Assembly (NCBI GenBank): GCA_030442035.1
Contig: JAUJEA010000002.1
Coordinates: 1 to 64,000 of the forward strand
Direction of reading: 5' to 3'
Origin: Splendidivirga corallicola
Lineage (GTDB): Bacteria; Bacteroidota; Bacteroidia; Cytophagales; Cyclobacteriaceae
Length of the DNA stretch: 64,000 nt
Part shown: one piece after another, positions 45,061-55,185 of the stretch
Position numbering within the stretch: the stretch's first letter is position 1
Layout: every line of letters starts with the position of its first letter
The notes under the pieces: model-generated
The model's database searches: none
What the model was told of the DNA's origin: nothing
What the model saw: the letters and a program-made list of their open reading frames with translations, nothing else
Made by a program: the position numbers and the translations under genes

Positions 45061-46146
45061 CTATTTACGGTTGGTTATTTCAGCATATGATTTACCTGTA
45101 ACCGGTTGGCCATTCCTGGTTCCATAGACCTTACATTTCCCTTCCCAATAAAACATCCTGTGAAAGGGTGCCAGTGATAATTTAAGTTCCTGATGCCTGA
45201 TCACGGCCTCCACAATTAAATCATATCCAAAACGAGGCACTTTAACATTCCACTTGATGGGATACTCCGCTTTGGATTCTTTACTTTTCCAATAGGCAAG
45301 TTCTTTTATTCTGATATCTGCCTGTTTCAAATGTGTATTTTTGCTATTACTGTCAAAGAATGTTCCGGCAACAAATTGTTTTCCAGTCTTATGGTTATAC
45401 AATATTCCTATCATCAGTTCATCCTGGGATCCATCAAACTGAATTGCCATCCAGTCCCAGGCCATATCTTTTTGTGCTACATTACCACCATTCCATTGCC
45501 TGTCATACCACAGCTCACCCTTAACATTCTTTTTAACACCATTCAAGGTTAGTATACCGCTTGTGGATAATCTGGTATAACTGTAATAACCTGCAGACCC
45601 AAAATCCTCATAATTGAAATATCCATTACCATCATGCATTAAAACAGGCTTTGATGGAACAGTTCTAAGATCAATGGCAAAACCCTTTGGTTTTACCATC
45701 TCAGCGCTCAAGTGATAGACTCCTTCCTGCCCGGTCAATTGCCAGGTTCTGTTCCTTTTTTCTATCCTCAATTGCAAAGGTAAATCCGCTCTCAAATTAT
45801 CTTTCAATCCTTCAAACTGATAATCGTAAATAAAGGAATTGTTATTTGGATCGGATACTGCGAAATGAGCCATCATATAATCCTTTTTACCCTTTGGATT
45901 AATATGAAAAAAAACATACTCCACACCATATTCTCTATCGGTATTCAATTCTGTCAAATGCCCGGTGAAATACCACCATTCTATGGAATTTTTAAAGTGA
46001 GGCGCTTCATCTTTTAATACCGCAGCCTGGTCGGTCCAAACATCATAGCTGGTATTCATCTGGATGCGACAGGCCGAAAGGAAAACCAAAAGAACAACAG
46101 ATATTAAAATCTGTTGGAGTTGATGTGATTTCAATAACATAGGCAT
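45061..46146 (-). CDS. CrtC/AttH-like lipocalin-domain lipoprotein
   Basis: 361 residues from the ATG at 46146 (also 46140 possible); a longer frame to 46176 adds ten. The lipobox FLSAC lies about 26 residues in. The block SIEWWYFTGHLTELNTDREYGVEYVFF, FAIDLRTVPSKPVLMHDGNGYFNY and ELWYDRQWNGG match the hydroxyneurosporene synthase (CrtC)/AttH superfamily. CrtC hydrates carotenoids; lipoprotein relatives like this have unknown lipid or carotenoid-like ligands. Probably in the outer membrane or periplasm. Confidence 0.85.
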   Translation of the reverse strand: MPMLLKSHQLQQILISVVLLVFLSACRIQMNTSYDVWTDQAAVLKDEAPHFKNSIEWWYFTGHLTELNTDREYGVEYVFFHINPKGKKDYMMAHFAVSDPNNNSFIYDYQFEGLKDNLRADLPLQLRIEKRNRTWQLTGQEGVYHLSAEMVKPKGFAIDLRTVPSKPVLMHDGNGYFNYEDFGSAGYYSYTRLSTSGILTLNGVKKNVKGELWYDRQWNGGNVAQKDMAWDWMAIQFDGSQDELMIGILYNHKTGKQFVAGTFFDSNSKNTHLKQADIRIKELAYWKSKESKAEYPIKWNVKVPRFGYDLIVEAVIRHQELKLSLAPFHRMFYWEGKCKVYGTRNGQPVTGKSYAEITNRK

Positions 46147-46353
46147 TAGGTTCTTAGTGATTTGCGCAAGTCTCAACTTATGAAATTTAATTAATTAAGC
46201 AATAAATTAGGTGTTGTATCAAAGCCTGTTAAAGCAAACGTTTTCAAGTGTCAAATGATTTACTATTATAGGAATTATGCACAAATATTTATTTGAGCTG
46301 TATTTTCAATTCAAAAGAAAAAGAAACCAATACCTCAAAAAGTAATTATCAAG

Positions 46354-46569
46354 TTACTTATTTCTCAATGAGTGAACAAAGCCCGGAATAGCCGATCTTA
46401 TTATATAAAAAGAAATGACCAAAAAAGATATGAAATAGAGGGATATCCCCGAGATAACAACAAACCACAAATCGATATCAATCCGATATGCGAAATTTTC
46501 CGGTCTGTTCATTATTATCTCGAAGAAAGCTGAGATAGTCAATAGCATTGAAATAAGAATAAACAACAT
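46354..46569 (-). CDS. Small two-helix membrane protein
   Basis: 71 residues with two transmembrane helices (about 1-18 and 34-58) and a basic C-terminal tail. Strong hydrophobic pattern and length suggest a real small membrane protein, but there is no family or ribosome site to confirm it. Confidence 0.45.
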   Translation of the reverse strand: MLFILISMLLTISAFFEIIMNRPENFAYRIDIDLWFVVISGISLYFISFLVISFYIIRSAIPGFVHSLRNK

Positions 46570-47125
46570 AAGTCTTTCTATTTATAACACAATAAACGTT
46601 ATGAAATATTTGAAATACGAAATCTTCATTACCGAATATATGATATAATTATACCTATAAAGGGTTATAAATTGTCTGATTTATGCTTAAATGAATGTAT
46701 ATCTCCGCTAAATAACATTTAAAAGGAGGTGATTTTTCTGTTTTAGAATATTAAATCTATCCTTTGAATCTTGTCTGGGCTCTATTATTTTTTTCCAATT
46801 GCCTGTACATAACTCCAGATATTAAGCCTTCAATTTGTTGGAAATTAGTCAATTATTAATTTAATTAATTTACCATTTCATAAAATCTTGTGAAAGGGAA
46901 TTAAGCAACAATCAAATACTCCCCTATTTTAGGGTATCATTTATTTAAAATAGGTAGCTAAAAACACGTGATTTTTACTATCTCAAATAACTACAAGTTG
47001 GGAACAAACTGTAAAATTCTGGCTAAGCACTATTGCTATCCGTGTGGATTGCCATTATTTACTTTTAACCTTTCACAGCTACAAAACAAGACTACTACTA
47101 ATTCTTAAACATAAACCATAATACT
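46570..47125. other. 556-base spacer before the SusC gene
   Basis: Very AT-rich. No gene recognised. Near 47065-47085 a TTTACTTTTAACC stretch resembles a -7 box (TACTTTTA, last base differs from consensus) with TTG about 23 bases upstream; this is weak. Otherwise nothing supported. Confidence 0.45.
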
Positions 47126-50074
47126 ATGCGAGAAGTATACCGAAAATTAACAATGCTCACGCTACTGCTACTTTCGGTGCAGTTAGCCGTGGCCCAGGAA
47201 TTTACTGTGTCCGGAGTTATTAAGGATGCAGTTACAAATGAAGGTTTAAGTGGTGTAAATATCCTTGTTAAGGGTACTACATCAGGAGTAATAACTGATA
47301 TTGATGGTAAATTCAATATTGCCATTCAAGGTCAGCAGGCTACTCTAAGTATCAGTTTCATTGGATATTTATCTCAAGAAATTGATGTGAACGGTACCAC
47401 AGAAAATCTGGAGATTAGCATGACGGAAGATATTGCCAACCTCGAAGAGGTAGTGGTTACCGGATTGGCCACTAATATCAAGCGTTCAAATTTGGCCAAC
47501 AATATCTCCACCGTTGATGCAAAATCCCTGACGGGCACTACAACTGGCGCTACTTTAGATGGTGCATTATATGGCAAGTTAACCGGTGTTAATATCAGTG
47601 CTGCCGGTGGTGCACCTGGTGGACAAACGGCTGTTCGATTGAGAGGTATTTCTTCACTTTCCGGAAACAACCAACCGTTATTTATTGTGGATGGTGTTTA
47701 TATCAGCAACATTCAGCTAACCAATGGTTCCGCTGTGGCTTCCGGTGCCAATGCCGGTCGCGAAGAGGGTGGTTCCAACAGAGTATCCGATATTAACCCC
47801 GATGATATTGAAAGCATTGAGGTGCTCAAAGGAGCCTCAGCCGCTGCCATATATGGAACACGTGCCAATGCTGGTGTGGTCATCATTACTACAAAGCGCG
47901 GATCAGAAGGTAAAACAACCATTAATTTCAATCAGGATTTTGGATTTAATACCATCCAAAACTACGCTGGAAGAAGGCAGTTTACTGCAGCAACCGTTGA
48001 ATCAACTTTTGACGCCAGTGAGCGGGCAATATTCGAGGCTGCCAGAGAAAGAGGCAGAATATTCAATTATGAAGAGGAACTTTATGGAGAAAAGGGATTC
48101 ATTACGGATTCACGTCTCTCCATTTCCGGAGGAAAAGACAAAACCAAATTCTATTTCAATGCCAGTAGACGTGACGAAGATGGCATTATGAAGCGAACTG
48201 GTTATGAGCGTACTTCACTTAGATTAAATTTGGATCATGACATTACTGATAATCTTACTATTGGATTTTCAAGTAACTATATCAATAGCAAGGCAGCAAG
48301 AGGGCCTGTTGGTAACGAGAACAATGGGGGATTCAGCGTTGGTTACAACCTTGCACTAGTCACTGTTGATTGGGAAGATCTTTTCCCCGATGAAAACGGG
48401 GTTTACCCTGATGGCCGATTTGCTGCTGCTAATGTTATTTTCAACAGGGACCTCATTGTTAATGATGAGGATATCAATCGCTATATCCAGGGAGTTAAAC
48501 TTGATTATTCAATTCTTAAACAAGATAATTTGCAATTAAAACTTATAGCCAATGGCGGTTTGGATTTCTTTCTAGGTAAAACTTTTGTTTACATGCCCGA
48601 AACCCATCAAACACAAAGGGCCACAACCAACGGATTTATCAGTTCAGGAAGAAATAATTCGTTGCAATATAATTACCAGGCTTTTGCTGTTATTGACTAC
48701 TTCACAGGCAATAACATAAGTTTGAATGGTCAGTTTGGTGTTTCTTATCTGAATTTTGAAAGTGATGCAACCTTAAGCCAGACCACACAGCTCATTCCAA
48801 CGCAAACCAATCTTGCACAAGGCAACTCTTTCTCAACTTCTCAAAGACTTACTGAAGAGGAAGAATTTGGCTTGATTGCACAAGGGCAAGTGAACTGGGA
48901 TGACAAAATCATCACAACATTGGGCATTCGCTTTGACAAGTCCAGTTTGAACGGTGATCCAAATAAATACTTTGCTTTCCCCCGTGCATCCATAGCTTTC
49001 AACATTGCCAATTTTGATTTCTGGACCATTCCTTCCATCAATTTATTCAAAGTTCGCTTTGCCTATGGAGAAACAGGTAGCAGTGCGAGGTTTGGTTCTT
49101 TGTTCACACCGTTAGGACCAACTTCTGTGGGTGGCATTCCAGGGTTAGCGCTTCCAACCGTAGCCCAGAACAACGTATCAGCTCAGTTAGGAGATGATCG
49201 GTTGGAACCTGAAACTTCCCAGGAAATCGAATTCGGAGCAGATTTTGCCTTTTTGGAAGGACGTATTGGACTTGAGTTTACAGCTTATATAAGGGACGTG
49301 AAAAATCTCATTTATCCATTCTCATCCATTCCTTTGTCTTCCGGGTTTGCGAATTCAATACGCAGTGATTTTGATCTGAGAAACACCGGTATCGAAATTG
49401 CACTCAACGCTAACCCGGTTGTAAACCCTAATTTCAACTGGAATACCACATTAAGCTATTGGCAAAATGAAGCAAAGGTAGATCGTTTGGGCGTGGGTGA
49501 ATTCCAGCCATCTGGTGAGGGCTTTAGTCTTACTTTTGGAAGTTCCTTCATCCGTGAGGGAGAAACAGCCACTTCATTGGCAGCCAATATTGGCGGTGTA
49601 ACAACGATCATAGGTGATGCCGCACCTGATTTTCAAATGAGTTGGTACAATCAACTCACATTCCTGAAGAACTTTGACTTGACTTTCCTATGGCATTTAA
49701 AAGAGGGTGGGGATGTATTAAACCTGACCAAATTACTAAGTGACTTTGGTGGTGTAACGCCTGATCTGGATAATGCAGATGTTATTGCCAATCCACGTTT
49801 TGCCACCTCTGGTGCTGCGGGATACATCGAGGACGGAAGCTATATCCGTCTGCGTGAAGTCGGTTTGTACTATAATGTTCCCCTTGTCAATAAAAACATT
49901 TTGCAAGGTCTGCGTATTGGTGTATCTGGAAAGAATATATTAACCATCACAGATTATACAAGCTATGATCCGGAAACCTCAGCCTTCGGACCTTCGGGTC
50001 TTTCACAAGGTATAGAAGTGGCGCCATTTCCTAGTGCTAAACAGTACTATTTCCATGTTGGCCTTCGCTTCTAA
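47126..50074 (+). CDS. SusC/RagA-type TonB-linked outer-membrane transporter
   Basis: 982 residues. Signal peptide ends VAVAQ-like (LLSVQLAVAQ). Carboxypeptidase-regulatory-like domain at about 25-105 (VSGVIKDAVTNEGLSGVNILVKG), plug domain at about 115-240 (LFIVDGVYIS, VLKGASAAAIYGTRANAGVVIITTK), then a TonB-dependent barrel with a typical C-terminal GLRF ending. Imports a glycan or other large ligand with the SusD lipoprotein encoded next. Shorter than many SusC proteins (often 1000-1100), so some loops are trimmed. Substrate not inferable: no glycoside hydrolase or sulfatase adjoins. Confidence 0.95.
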   Translation: MREVYRKLTMLTLLLLSVQLAVAQEFTVSGVIKDAVTNEGLSGVNILVKGTTSGVITDIDGKFNIAIQGQQATLSISFIGYLSQEIDVNGTTENLEISMTEDIANLEEVVVTGLATNIKRSNLANNISTVDAKSLTGTTTGATLDGALYGKLTGVNISAAGGAPGGQTAVRLRGISSLSGNNQPLFIVDGVYISNIQLTNGSAVASGANAGREEGGSNRVSDINPDDIESIEVLKGASAAAIYGTRANAGVVIITTKRGSEGKTTINFNQDFGFNTIQNYAGRRQFTAATVESTFDASERAIFEAARERGRIFNYEEELYGEKGFITDSRLSISGGKDKTKFYFNASRRDEDGIMKRTGYERTSLRLNLDHDITDNLTIGFSSNYINSKAARGPVGNENNGGFSVGYNLALVTVDWEDLFPDENGVYPDGRFAAANVIFNRDLIVNDEDINRYIQGVKLDYSILKQDNLQLKLIANGGLDFFLGKTFVYMPETHQTQRATTNGFISSGRNNSLQYNYQAFAVIDYFTGNNISLNGQFGVSYLNFESDATLSQTTQLIPTQTNLAQGNSFSTSQRLTEEEEFGLIAQGQVNWDDKIITTLGIRFDKSSLNGDPNKYFAFPRASIAFNIANFDFWTIPSINLFKVRFAYGETGSSARFGSLFTPLGPTSVGGIPGLALPTVAQNNVSAQLGDDRLEPETSQEIEFGADFAFLEGRIGLEFTAYIRDVKNLIYPFSSIPLSSGFANSIRSDFDLRNTGIEIALNANPVVNPNFNWNTTLSYWQNEAKVDRLGVGEFQPSGEGFSLTFGSSFIREGETATSLAANIGGVTTIIGDAAPDFQMSWYNQLTFLKNFDLTFLWHLKEGGDVLNLTKLLSDFGGVTPDLDNADVIANPRFATSGAAGYIEDGSYIRLREVGLYYNVPLVNKNILQGLRIGVSGKNILTITDYTSYDPETSAFGPSGLSQGIEVAPFPSAKQYYFHVGLRF

Positions 50075-50239
50075 TTTGAACATTTATTGTAACAATGTTT
50101 TTAACACATAATTGACATTTGCATCATGAAACAGACCATATCTGAGATAATTTTTGAGATGTTCTTATTCAAACTGAATAAGCGTGGAAATGGCAGAACC
50201 AGTGCCTCATAATCTCATGGGTCTAAAATTTATAAACAC

Positions 50240-51544
50240 ATGAAAAAAAATAAATTCATTATATCATTATTCATGGGACTTGCTTTAGCCGCATGTACCA
50301 TTGATGAGCAGGTTGATCCCAATCAACCTAGTTTAGCGGGTATTTTTGAAAATACCAGTCAGCAAGATCTCAATTTGCTGGTGGGAGGTTTGGAAGCCAG
50401 AGCACGTGATGGCATGGGCGGTTTTGTCATTGCAACCGGTTCGATAGCACGTGAATTATATTTCTTTAATTCATCTGACCCAACCTCCACAGAGACGTTA
50501 ATTGGTAAGAACGGTGTCCAGTTGAACGGATCCGAACCTCAATTGACGGGAACTATGTTCGCCCGTTACCAGGCGGTAAAAAGTGCTGAGTTCATTCTTG
50601 AAGCTGTTGAAAATTCACAAGTAAGTGAAGCACAAAAACAAGGATACAGGGGTGTGGCCAATACTTTCAAAGGCATGGTGTTATTGGATGTGCTTAGCTT
50701 GCTCAACAGCAATGGTGTACGAGTGGATGTCAGAGATCCCGATAACCTCGGAGCTTTTTTAGGAAGGGCTGAAGGTTTTCAGGCTATTCGTGAATTTTTA
50801 GATCAAGGATTTAATCAATTACAGGGTGCTGAATTCGCTTTCCAGCTTTCCCCTGGTTTTGATGGTTTCGATACACCAGGCACTTTCGCATTGTTTAACA
50901 GGGCAGTAGCGGCCAAAGTGGCCATATACCAGGAAGATTATGCCGGTGCTTTGAATCTGGTAAATAGCTCATTCCTTGATTTAAATGGCGATTTGACGAC
51001 CGGTCCAAAGCGCTCCTATGGTGTTGGTGGAACAGAGGTATTGAATCCGTTATTCAAGGCCCCTCAACAAAGTGGTGATCAATTTATTGTCCACAACAGA
51101 TTCATTACTGATATCCAGGCAGGAGACACAAGGGTCAGTAAATTCAGATTACGTAATGATCCTGTCGCGAGGGATGGATTAAATGGAACCCATGAAACAG
51201 CACTTTTTGCTTCCTCTACTTCACCAATCGATCATATCAGAAATGAAGAGTTGATACTCATATATGCAGAGGCCAGTATTCAGAGCGGTAATCTCTCCGA
51301 TGCTGAAGATGCACTCAATATAATCAGGAATGCTTATAGCTTACCTGATTATGGTGGTGCCCAAACAGTGGAAGCATTAACGGATGAAATGCTGTATAAT
51401 CGTAGTTATTCTTTATGGGGTGAAGGACATCATATGTTCGACCTGAGACGTTATGGCCGGTTGAATGATCAATTCCTACCAATAGACCGGACAGGCGATG
51501 TAATTCACACAGAATTCCCTATTCCATTATTCGAAAATCCATAA
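50240..51544 (+). CDS. SusD/RagB-type substrate-binding lipoprotein
   Basis: 434 residues. The lipobox ALAAC has Cys19 followed by TIDEQVDPNQPS. TPR-rich fold typical of SusD with FLDQGFNQLQGAEF, FNRAVAAKVAIYQEDYAGAL, RNEELILIYAEASIQSGN and the C-terminal WGEGHHMFDLRRYGRLND followed by FPIPLFENP. Partner of the SusC gene, 165 bases behind; ends at a strong terminator. Confidence 0.94.
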   Translation: MKKNKFIISLFMGLALAACTIDEQVDPNQPSLAGIFENTSQQDLNLLVGGLEARARDGMGGFVIATGSIARELYFFNSSDPTSTETLIGKNGVQLNGSEPQLTGTMFARYQAVKSAEFILEAVENSQVSEAQKQGYRGVANTFKGMVLLDVLSLLNSNGVRVDVRDPDNLGAFLGRAEGFQAIREFLDQGFNQLQGAEFAFQLSPGFDGFDTPGTFALFNRAVAAKVAIYQEDYAGALNLVNSSFLDLNGDLTTGPKRSYGVGGTEVLNPLFKAPQQSGDQFIVHNRFITDIQAGDTRVSKFRLRNDPVARDGLNGTHETALFASSTSPIDHIRNEELILIYAEASIQSGNLSDAEDALNIIRNAYSLPDYGGAQTVEALTDEMLYNRSYSLWGEGHHMFDLRRYGRLNDQFLPIDRTGDVIHTEFPIPLFENP

Positions 51545-51564
51545 GGGTTTCCTTTTATTAATAC

Positions 51565-51606
51565 TTTTTCCCGGGTTCTCCGCTGATAGAGAACCCGGGA
51601 TTTTTA
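51565..51606. terminator. Terminator of the SusC/SusD operon
   Basis: CCCGGGTTCTC (51570-51580) and GAGAACCCGGG (51589-51599) form a perfect GC-rich 11-bp stem with an 8-nt loop, flanked by TTTTT and ATTTTT. Confidence 0.93.
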
Positions 51607-51700
51607 ATTGGCATCTTCAGAATTCGGAACGATTTCATTTTTATTTCAATTCAAAATCCACTCTTTTGCAATCAGCATTATTTGATCATATTGGTACACC

Positions 51701-52531
51701 ATGAGCACATTTGAAAATTATTTTAAATCCAACCAGGCACTTTGGAATCTTAAAACCGATGTCCATGTCAAGTCGGATTTTTATGATCTTGAAGCTTTTA
51801 AAAAAGGAAAGTCATCTCTTCATCAAATAGAATTGGATGAAATAGGGGATGTCAAGGGCAAATCAATGCTCCATTTGCAATGCCATTTCGGGCAGGACAC
51901 ACTTTCCTGGGCCAGAGAAGGGGCTCAGGTGACCGGTGTTGATCTCTCAGACAAGGCCATCGTTCTGGCTAATAAACTCAATGAAGAACTTCAACTTGAT
52001 GCAGAATTCATAAATGCCAATGTTTATGATTTAAAGGATCATTTGAATAAAAAGTTTGACATTGTTTTTACTTCCTATGGCACGATTGGATGGTTACCGG
52101 ATCTTGATAAGTGGGCTGATATCGTTAAACATTTTTTGAATGAAAACGGTATATTTTACATTATTGAGTTTCATCCTTTCATATGGATGTATGACGATGA
52201 TTTTAAAAAAATTACATATTCGTATTTCAATCAGGAAGTTATCCACACAGTGCAGGAAGGCACTTACGCTGATCGTGATGCTGATATAAAACATGAAGAA
52301 TTTTCGTGGAATCACAGCCTTTCAGAGGTTATCAATGCCTTAATTCGGCAAGGATTAAAAATTGAATCAGTCAATGAATTTCCTTTTTCCTGTTACAATA
52401 TTTTTCCCAATCTCATCCAGGACGACCAAGGTTATTGGAGAATGAAGGGGTTGGAGGACAAACTACCTTTGATGTATTCTATTAAGGCTTCTAATAAAAA
52501 AAGTAGGAGTGGTAAAACGGCAGTTAGTTGA
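51701..52531 (+). CDS. SAM-dependent class I methyltransferase
   Basis: 276 residues. Motif I is MLHLQCHFGQDTLSWAREGA (SAM binding), with VTGVDLSDKAIVLANKLNEEL as the acidic motif II and FDIVFTSYGTIGWLPDL after it. Similar to the methyltransferase 25 / UbiE-type fold; acceptor unknown. Stands alone between the SusC/D terminator and the accessory island. Confidence 0.88.
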   Translation: MSTFENYFKSNQALWNLKTDVHVKSDFYDLEAFKKGKSSLHQIELDEIGDVKGKSMLHLQCHFGQDTLSWAREGAQVTGVDLSDKAIVLANKLNEELQLDAEFINANVYDLKDHLNKKFDIVFTSYGTIGWLPDLDKWADIVKHFLNENGIFYIIEFHPFIWMYDDDFKKITYSYFNQEVIHTVQEGTYADRDADIKHEEFSWNHSLSEVINALIRQGLKIESVNEFPFSCYNIFPNLIQDDQGYWRMKGLEDKLPLMYSIKASNKKSRSGKTAVS

Positions 52532-52734
52532 TAAGGTACGCTACCGGTGAGATGATTTTTTTTAATTTGTCAATGAGTTGGTGTATTTGCACTTTTTTTC
52601 AAATGATTTTGATATAGGTGAATTTTCCACACGGAAACGGAACTATAAGTCCTGGAAATAGAGTTTCAGTTTATCCAACTAGTTTTGATAGATTTTATTA
52701 AAAAAACTAATACGATTGTCTACATAATTAATTG

Positions 52735-53832
52735 TTACGCAAAAGCATTCTTTTGTGGACTGTATGTGTTCAGAAATTCTAATTTGAATATATTCCATCC
52801 TAGTTCAATATCTTGTTCAGATTTTATAGGATTGCATTCATACTGAATACTTCCTCCAAATTTTTCCACCAATCTTTTGGCATTGTGTAAGCCCATTCCG
52901 GTTCCTTCTGCCTTTCCTTTATTTACACTAGATCTAAATCCTTTTGTGAATATGTGTTGACGATCTTCATTAGGGATTATCTGACCGTAAGAATGGGCTT
53001 CAATATTCACTCTCTTATCGTTTTCGACAATTTTAATTTTTGGTCCTAATTTCTTATAAGGGGAATATTTATAGGCATTTTCAACTAAAATTTTTATTAG
53101 AACCTCAAAGTATTCTTTATCACCAGCCAATTTTCTGTAACTGTTACCAGTGAATTCTAAATCTGGTTTTTCTAGCTTAAAGTCATTACGATAAATTTTT
53201 ACAATCTTGTTTACACATCTATGAATTACAAAGAATCTCTCTTTATTTAATTCAAGAGTATCCCAAAAATCCGGATCATAAAATTTAGTATTGTCAAGTA
53301 TAAATTTTGTCAAGCGACTAGCAACATAGATTTTTTTCAAGTTGACATTAGCAGAATCAAATTTATCTTCCCAAGTTGCTTCATCCTCAAAGTTCAACAA
53401 GACATCTACATTTGAAGTTACCTTGGCATTTAGACCTCTTATCTCATGCAAATTTTGTGAAACAACATTTATTGGTATATGTTCTTTATGGTTTGCAAGT
53501 TTATGTTCTTCAATAATTCTATGCTTCAAGAACTCAGTGGAAAACTGATTGAGTGGGTATTTTTTCTTTAAAGAGTTAAACTTAGATCTTCTTTGTGTTT
53601 GACATACTATCCCAATTATACATATATAATCATATTGGAAGAAATGGAATCCAAGAGGGTCCTCTCCGATTTCAATTTCTACAGGTTTGTTCAGAAGTAA
53701 ATTACTGTAGAAATTATGAAGAAGTGAGAAATTAGATTTTCTTCTATATTCTTTAGGCAGTTTCACAGCTTGTCCATCATAAAATTCGACTGAGCTATTC
53801 TCAAATTTGGCAAAAGGGAAATCTGATATCAT
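52735..53832 (-). CDS. Atypical histidine-kinase-like ATPase (accessory island)
   Basis: 365 residues, cytoplasmic, no transmembrane helix. A non-family N-terminal part (about 1-110) is followed by an H-box-like VSQNLHEIRGLNAK with His129 and a GHKL ATPase core: N-box KILVENAYKYSP with Asn252, and the lid GTGMGLHNAKRLVEKFGGSI at about 310-330. The usual DxGxG between them is replaced by HSYGQIIPNED (about 280-290), so ATPase or kinase activity may be altered. The start codon overlaps the stop of the receiver gene by 4 bases, so the two are coupled. Last gene of the island operon. Confidence 0.85.
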   Translation of the reverse strand: MISDFPFAKFENSSVEFYDGQAVKLPKEYRRKSNFSLLHNFYSNLLLNKPVEIEIGEDPLGFHFFQYDYICIIGIVCQTQRRSKFNSLKKKYPLNQFSTEFLKHRIIEEHKLANHKEHIPINVVSQNLHEIRGLNAKVTSNVDVLLNFEDEATWEDKFDSANVNLKKIYVASRLTKFILDNTKFYDPDFWDTLELNKERFFVIHRCVNKIVKIYRNDFKLEKPDLEFTGNSYRKLAGDKEYFEVLIKILVENAYKYSPYKKLGPKIKIVENDKRVNIEAHSYGQIIPNEDRQHIFTKGFRSSVNKGKAEGTGMGLHNAKRLVEKFGGSIQYECNPIKSEQDIELGWNIFKLEFLNTYSPQKNAFA

Positions 53833-54494
53833 AATCCAGTTTTTAGTTTTCTTATGCCATTTAATATTGTTAACAATTGACCAATAGTTTTTAATGTGTC
53901 TGGATTCTTGATATGTTTTTTTATCAACCTTAGAGCTTTGTTCTCATTAGCACCATAATTGTTCACTATTCTTTTGACCTCTTCTATAGATGTAGTATTG
54001 CTTATCTCACTAATTATTTTCGATTTGGCAATATTAAAGTGGTAGTCGTTCGAAAATGCCTGGCGAATTCCAGCATCGAGCTTTGATTTAAAATCTAAAA
54101 ATTCCAAATCCTTCCCTATAAATGCATCAGCTCGATCTGCTAAATCCTTGTATTCCGTGATAGACCAGTCAGCTCCTGTAAACATTATTACCACAATATG
54201 TGGACATTCATCTTTTAAATACTTCAAAACACCCCAACCTTCTTGATTTGGCGAAAGATGTTGTCCAATTCCTTGAATGTCTAAAATAACCACATGATAC
54301 TCTTTTCTCACAAAGTCATCAATATTCTCGATATCTGGAAAATGAACTATGTTATAGCCATCCTTTTGTAACCTAGCCACATGAGGAACTTCTTCATCAT
54401 CTATAAATGCTACTCGAGCCAAGAATTTCATCTTGTTGAACTCATTTTGTGTTAAAGGCTCAAGTGGTTCTCTTTTAATAAAAAATTCTCTCAT
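53829..54494 (-). CDS. Receiver-domain protein without a DNA-binding domain (accessory island)
   Basis: 221 residues. A complete phospho-acceptor receiver: acid pocket Asp32-Asp33 in VAFIDDEEVP, acceptor Asp72 in VVILDIQGIG, Thr106 in VIMFTGADW, Lys128 in AFIGKDLE. A variable insert lies after the Asp (SPNQEGWGVLKYLKDE). The C-terminal 90 residues are helical and match no output domain that I know. Paired by 4-base overlap with the kinase-like gene. The short first ~22 residues could be an added tail; the start ATG at 54494 is the only clear one. Confidence 0.85.
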   Translation of the reverse strand: MREFFIKREPLEPLTQNEFNKMKFLARVAFIDDEEVPHVARLQKDGYNIVHFPDIENIDDFVRKEYHVVILDIQGIGQHLSPNQEGWGVLKYLKDECPHIVVIMFTGADWSITEYKDLADRADAFIGKDLEFLDFKSKLDAGIRQAFSNDYHFNIAKSKIISEISNTTSIEEVKRIVNNYGANENKALRLIKKHIKNPDTLKTIGQLLTILNGIRKLKTGL

Positions 54495-54600
54495 CTTATG
54501 CTTTGTGCTTTTTTATAAAGATTAGCATAGCCGTGGTAATCTGTTAGTGTGTCTGCTTTACACGTTACTACTGCTATACAGTGTTATGAGTTGTTTTATT

Positions 54601-55185
54601 TTATAATCCAATTACACGATTCCAATCAGCGATATACATATATATTCTTTGAAATTCTGTCGGAAGCAACATTCTGTTATGTGCGATAAAATGTCTCGCT
54701 TTCTCCAATTCATCCATTCTTTGATTTAACCAGTGCTGAGAAGGAATCAGATTGTTAAAATGTTCCCATTTCTCAATAATTATTTTAGCAAGCATTCCAA
54801 AATCAATAAATCCCAGCAAATCGCTTTTCTCTCCTTCTAGCCAAGAGTCATTAAGAGCAGTTTCTTGTCTACTTTCAGCGTGGCTTTTCATTTTTGGAGG
54901 TAATTTATCCCACCAATCCAAACCAATATTTTCGTCAAGAGTCTCTCTTATAAAAGCCCGGATTTCATTTTCAAAACAATTTAATACGGCATAAAGTCTA
55001 GCCATTTCCAAAGCATTATTTCTTCTCGTAACCCCAAATGGTGATAAAGCTTCAGCCAATAGTTGTTTCTCAGCATATTGCGAATCTGCACCAATTTGGA
55101 TACCGGCTTTCTGAAATTCAGAAGCTTCAGATTCAAACATTAATCCTCGAAAAAAGAAATCCCTTATGTCTTTTTTACTACTCAA
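54601..55185 (-). CDS. Swt1-like HEPN domain protein (accessory island)
   Basis: 194 residues. A C-terminal HEPN four-helix domain has the RNase motif R-x4-H: ARHFIAHNRM, with Arg164 and His169; the surrounding LEKARHFIAHNRMLLPTEFQRIYMYIADWNRVIG block is like the HEPN_Swt1 family, found in tRNA/RNA-cleaving toxins and defence proteins. The N-terminal half is helical with MARLYAVLNCFENEIRAFI. Its start overlaps the end of the DUF5343 gene by 8 bases, so they are translated together. Likely an RNase toxin or effector; target unknown. Confidence 0.75.
   Translation of the reverse strand: MSSKKDIRDFFFRGLMFESEASEFQKAGIQIGADSQYAEKQLLAEALSPFGVTRRNNALEMARLYAVLNCFENEIRAFIRETLDENIGLDWWDKLPPKMKSHAESRQETALNDSWLEGEKSDLLGFIDFGMLAKIIIEKWEHFNNLIPSQHWLNQRMDELEKARHFIAHNRMLLPTEFQRIYMYIADWNRVIGL

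Noticed and set aside
47126..51544. Polysaccharide utilisation locus
   Set aside because: A SusC/SusD pair is present, but no glycoside hydrolase, lyase or sulfatase adjoins. The GH13 amylase is about 16 kb away with many unrelated genes between.
52735..53832. Classical sensor histidine kinase
   Set aside because: It has no transmembrane or PAS-like input and the DxGxG motif is altered, so I call it kinase-like only.
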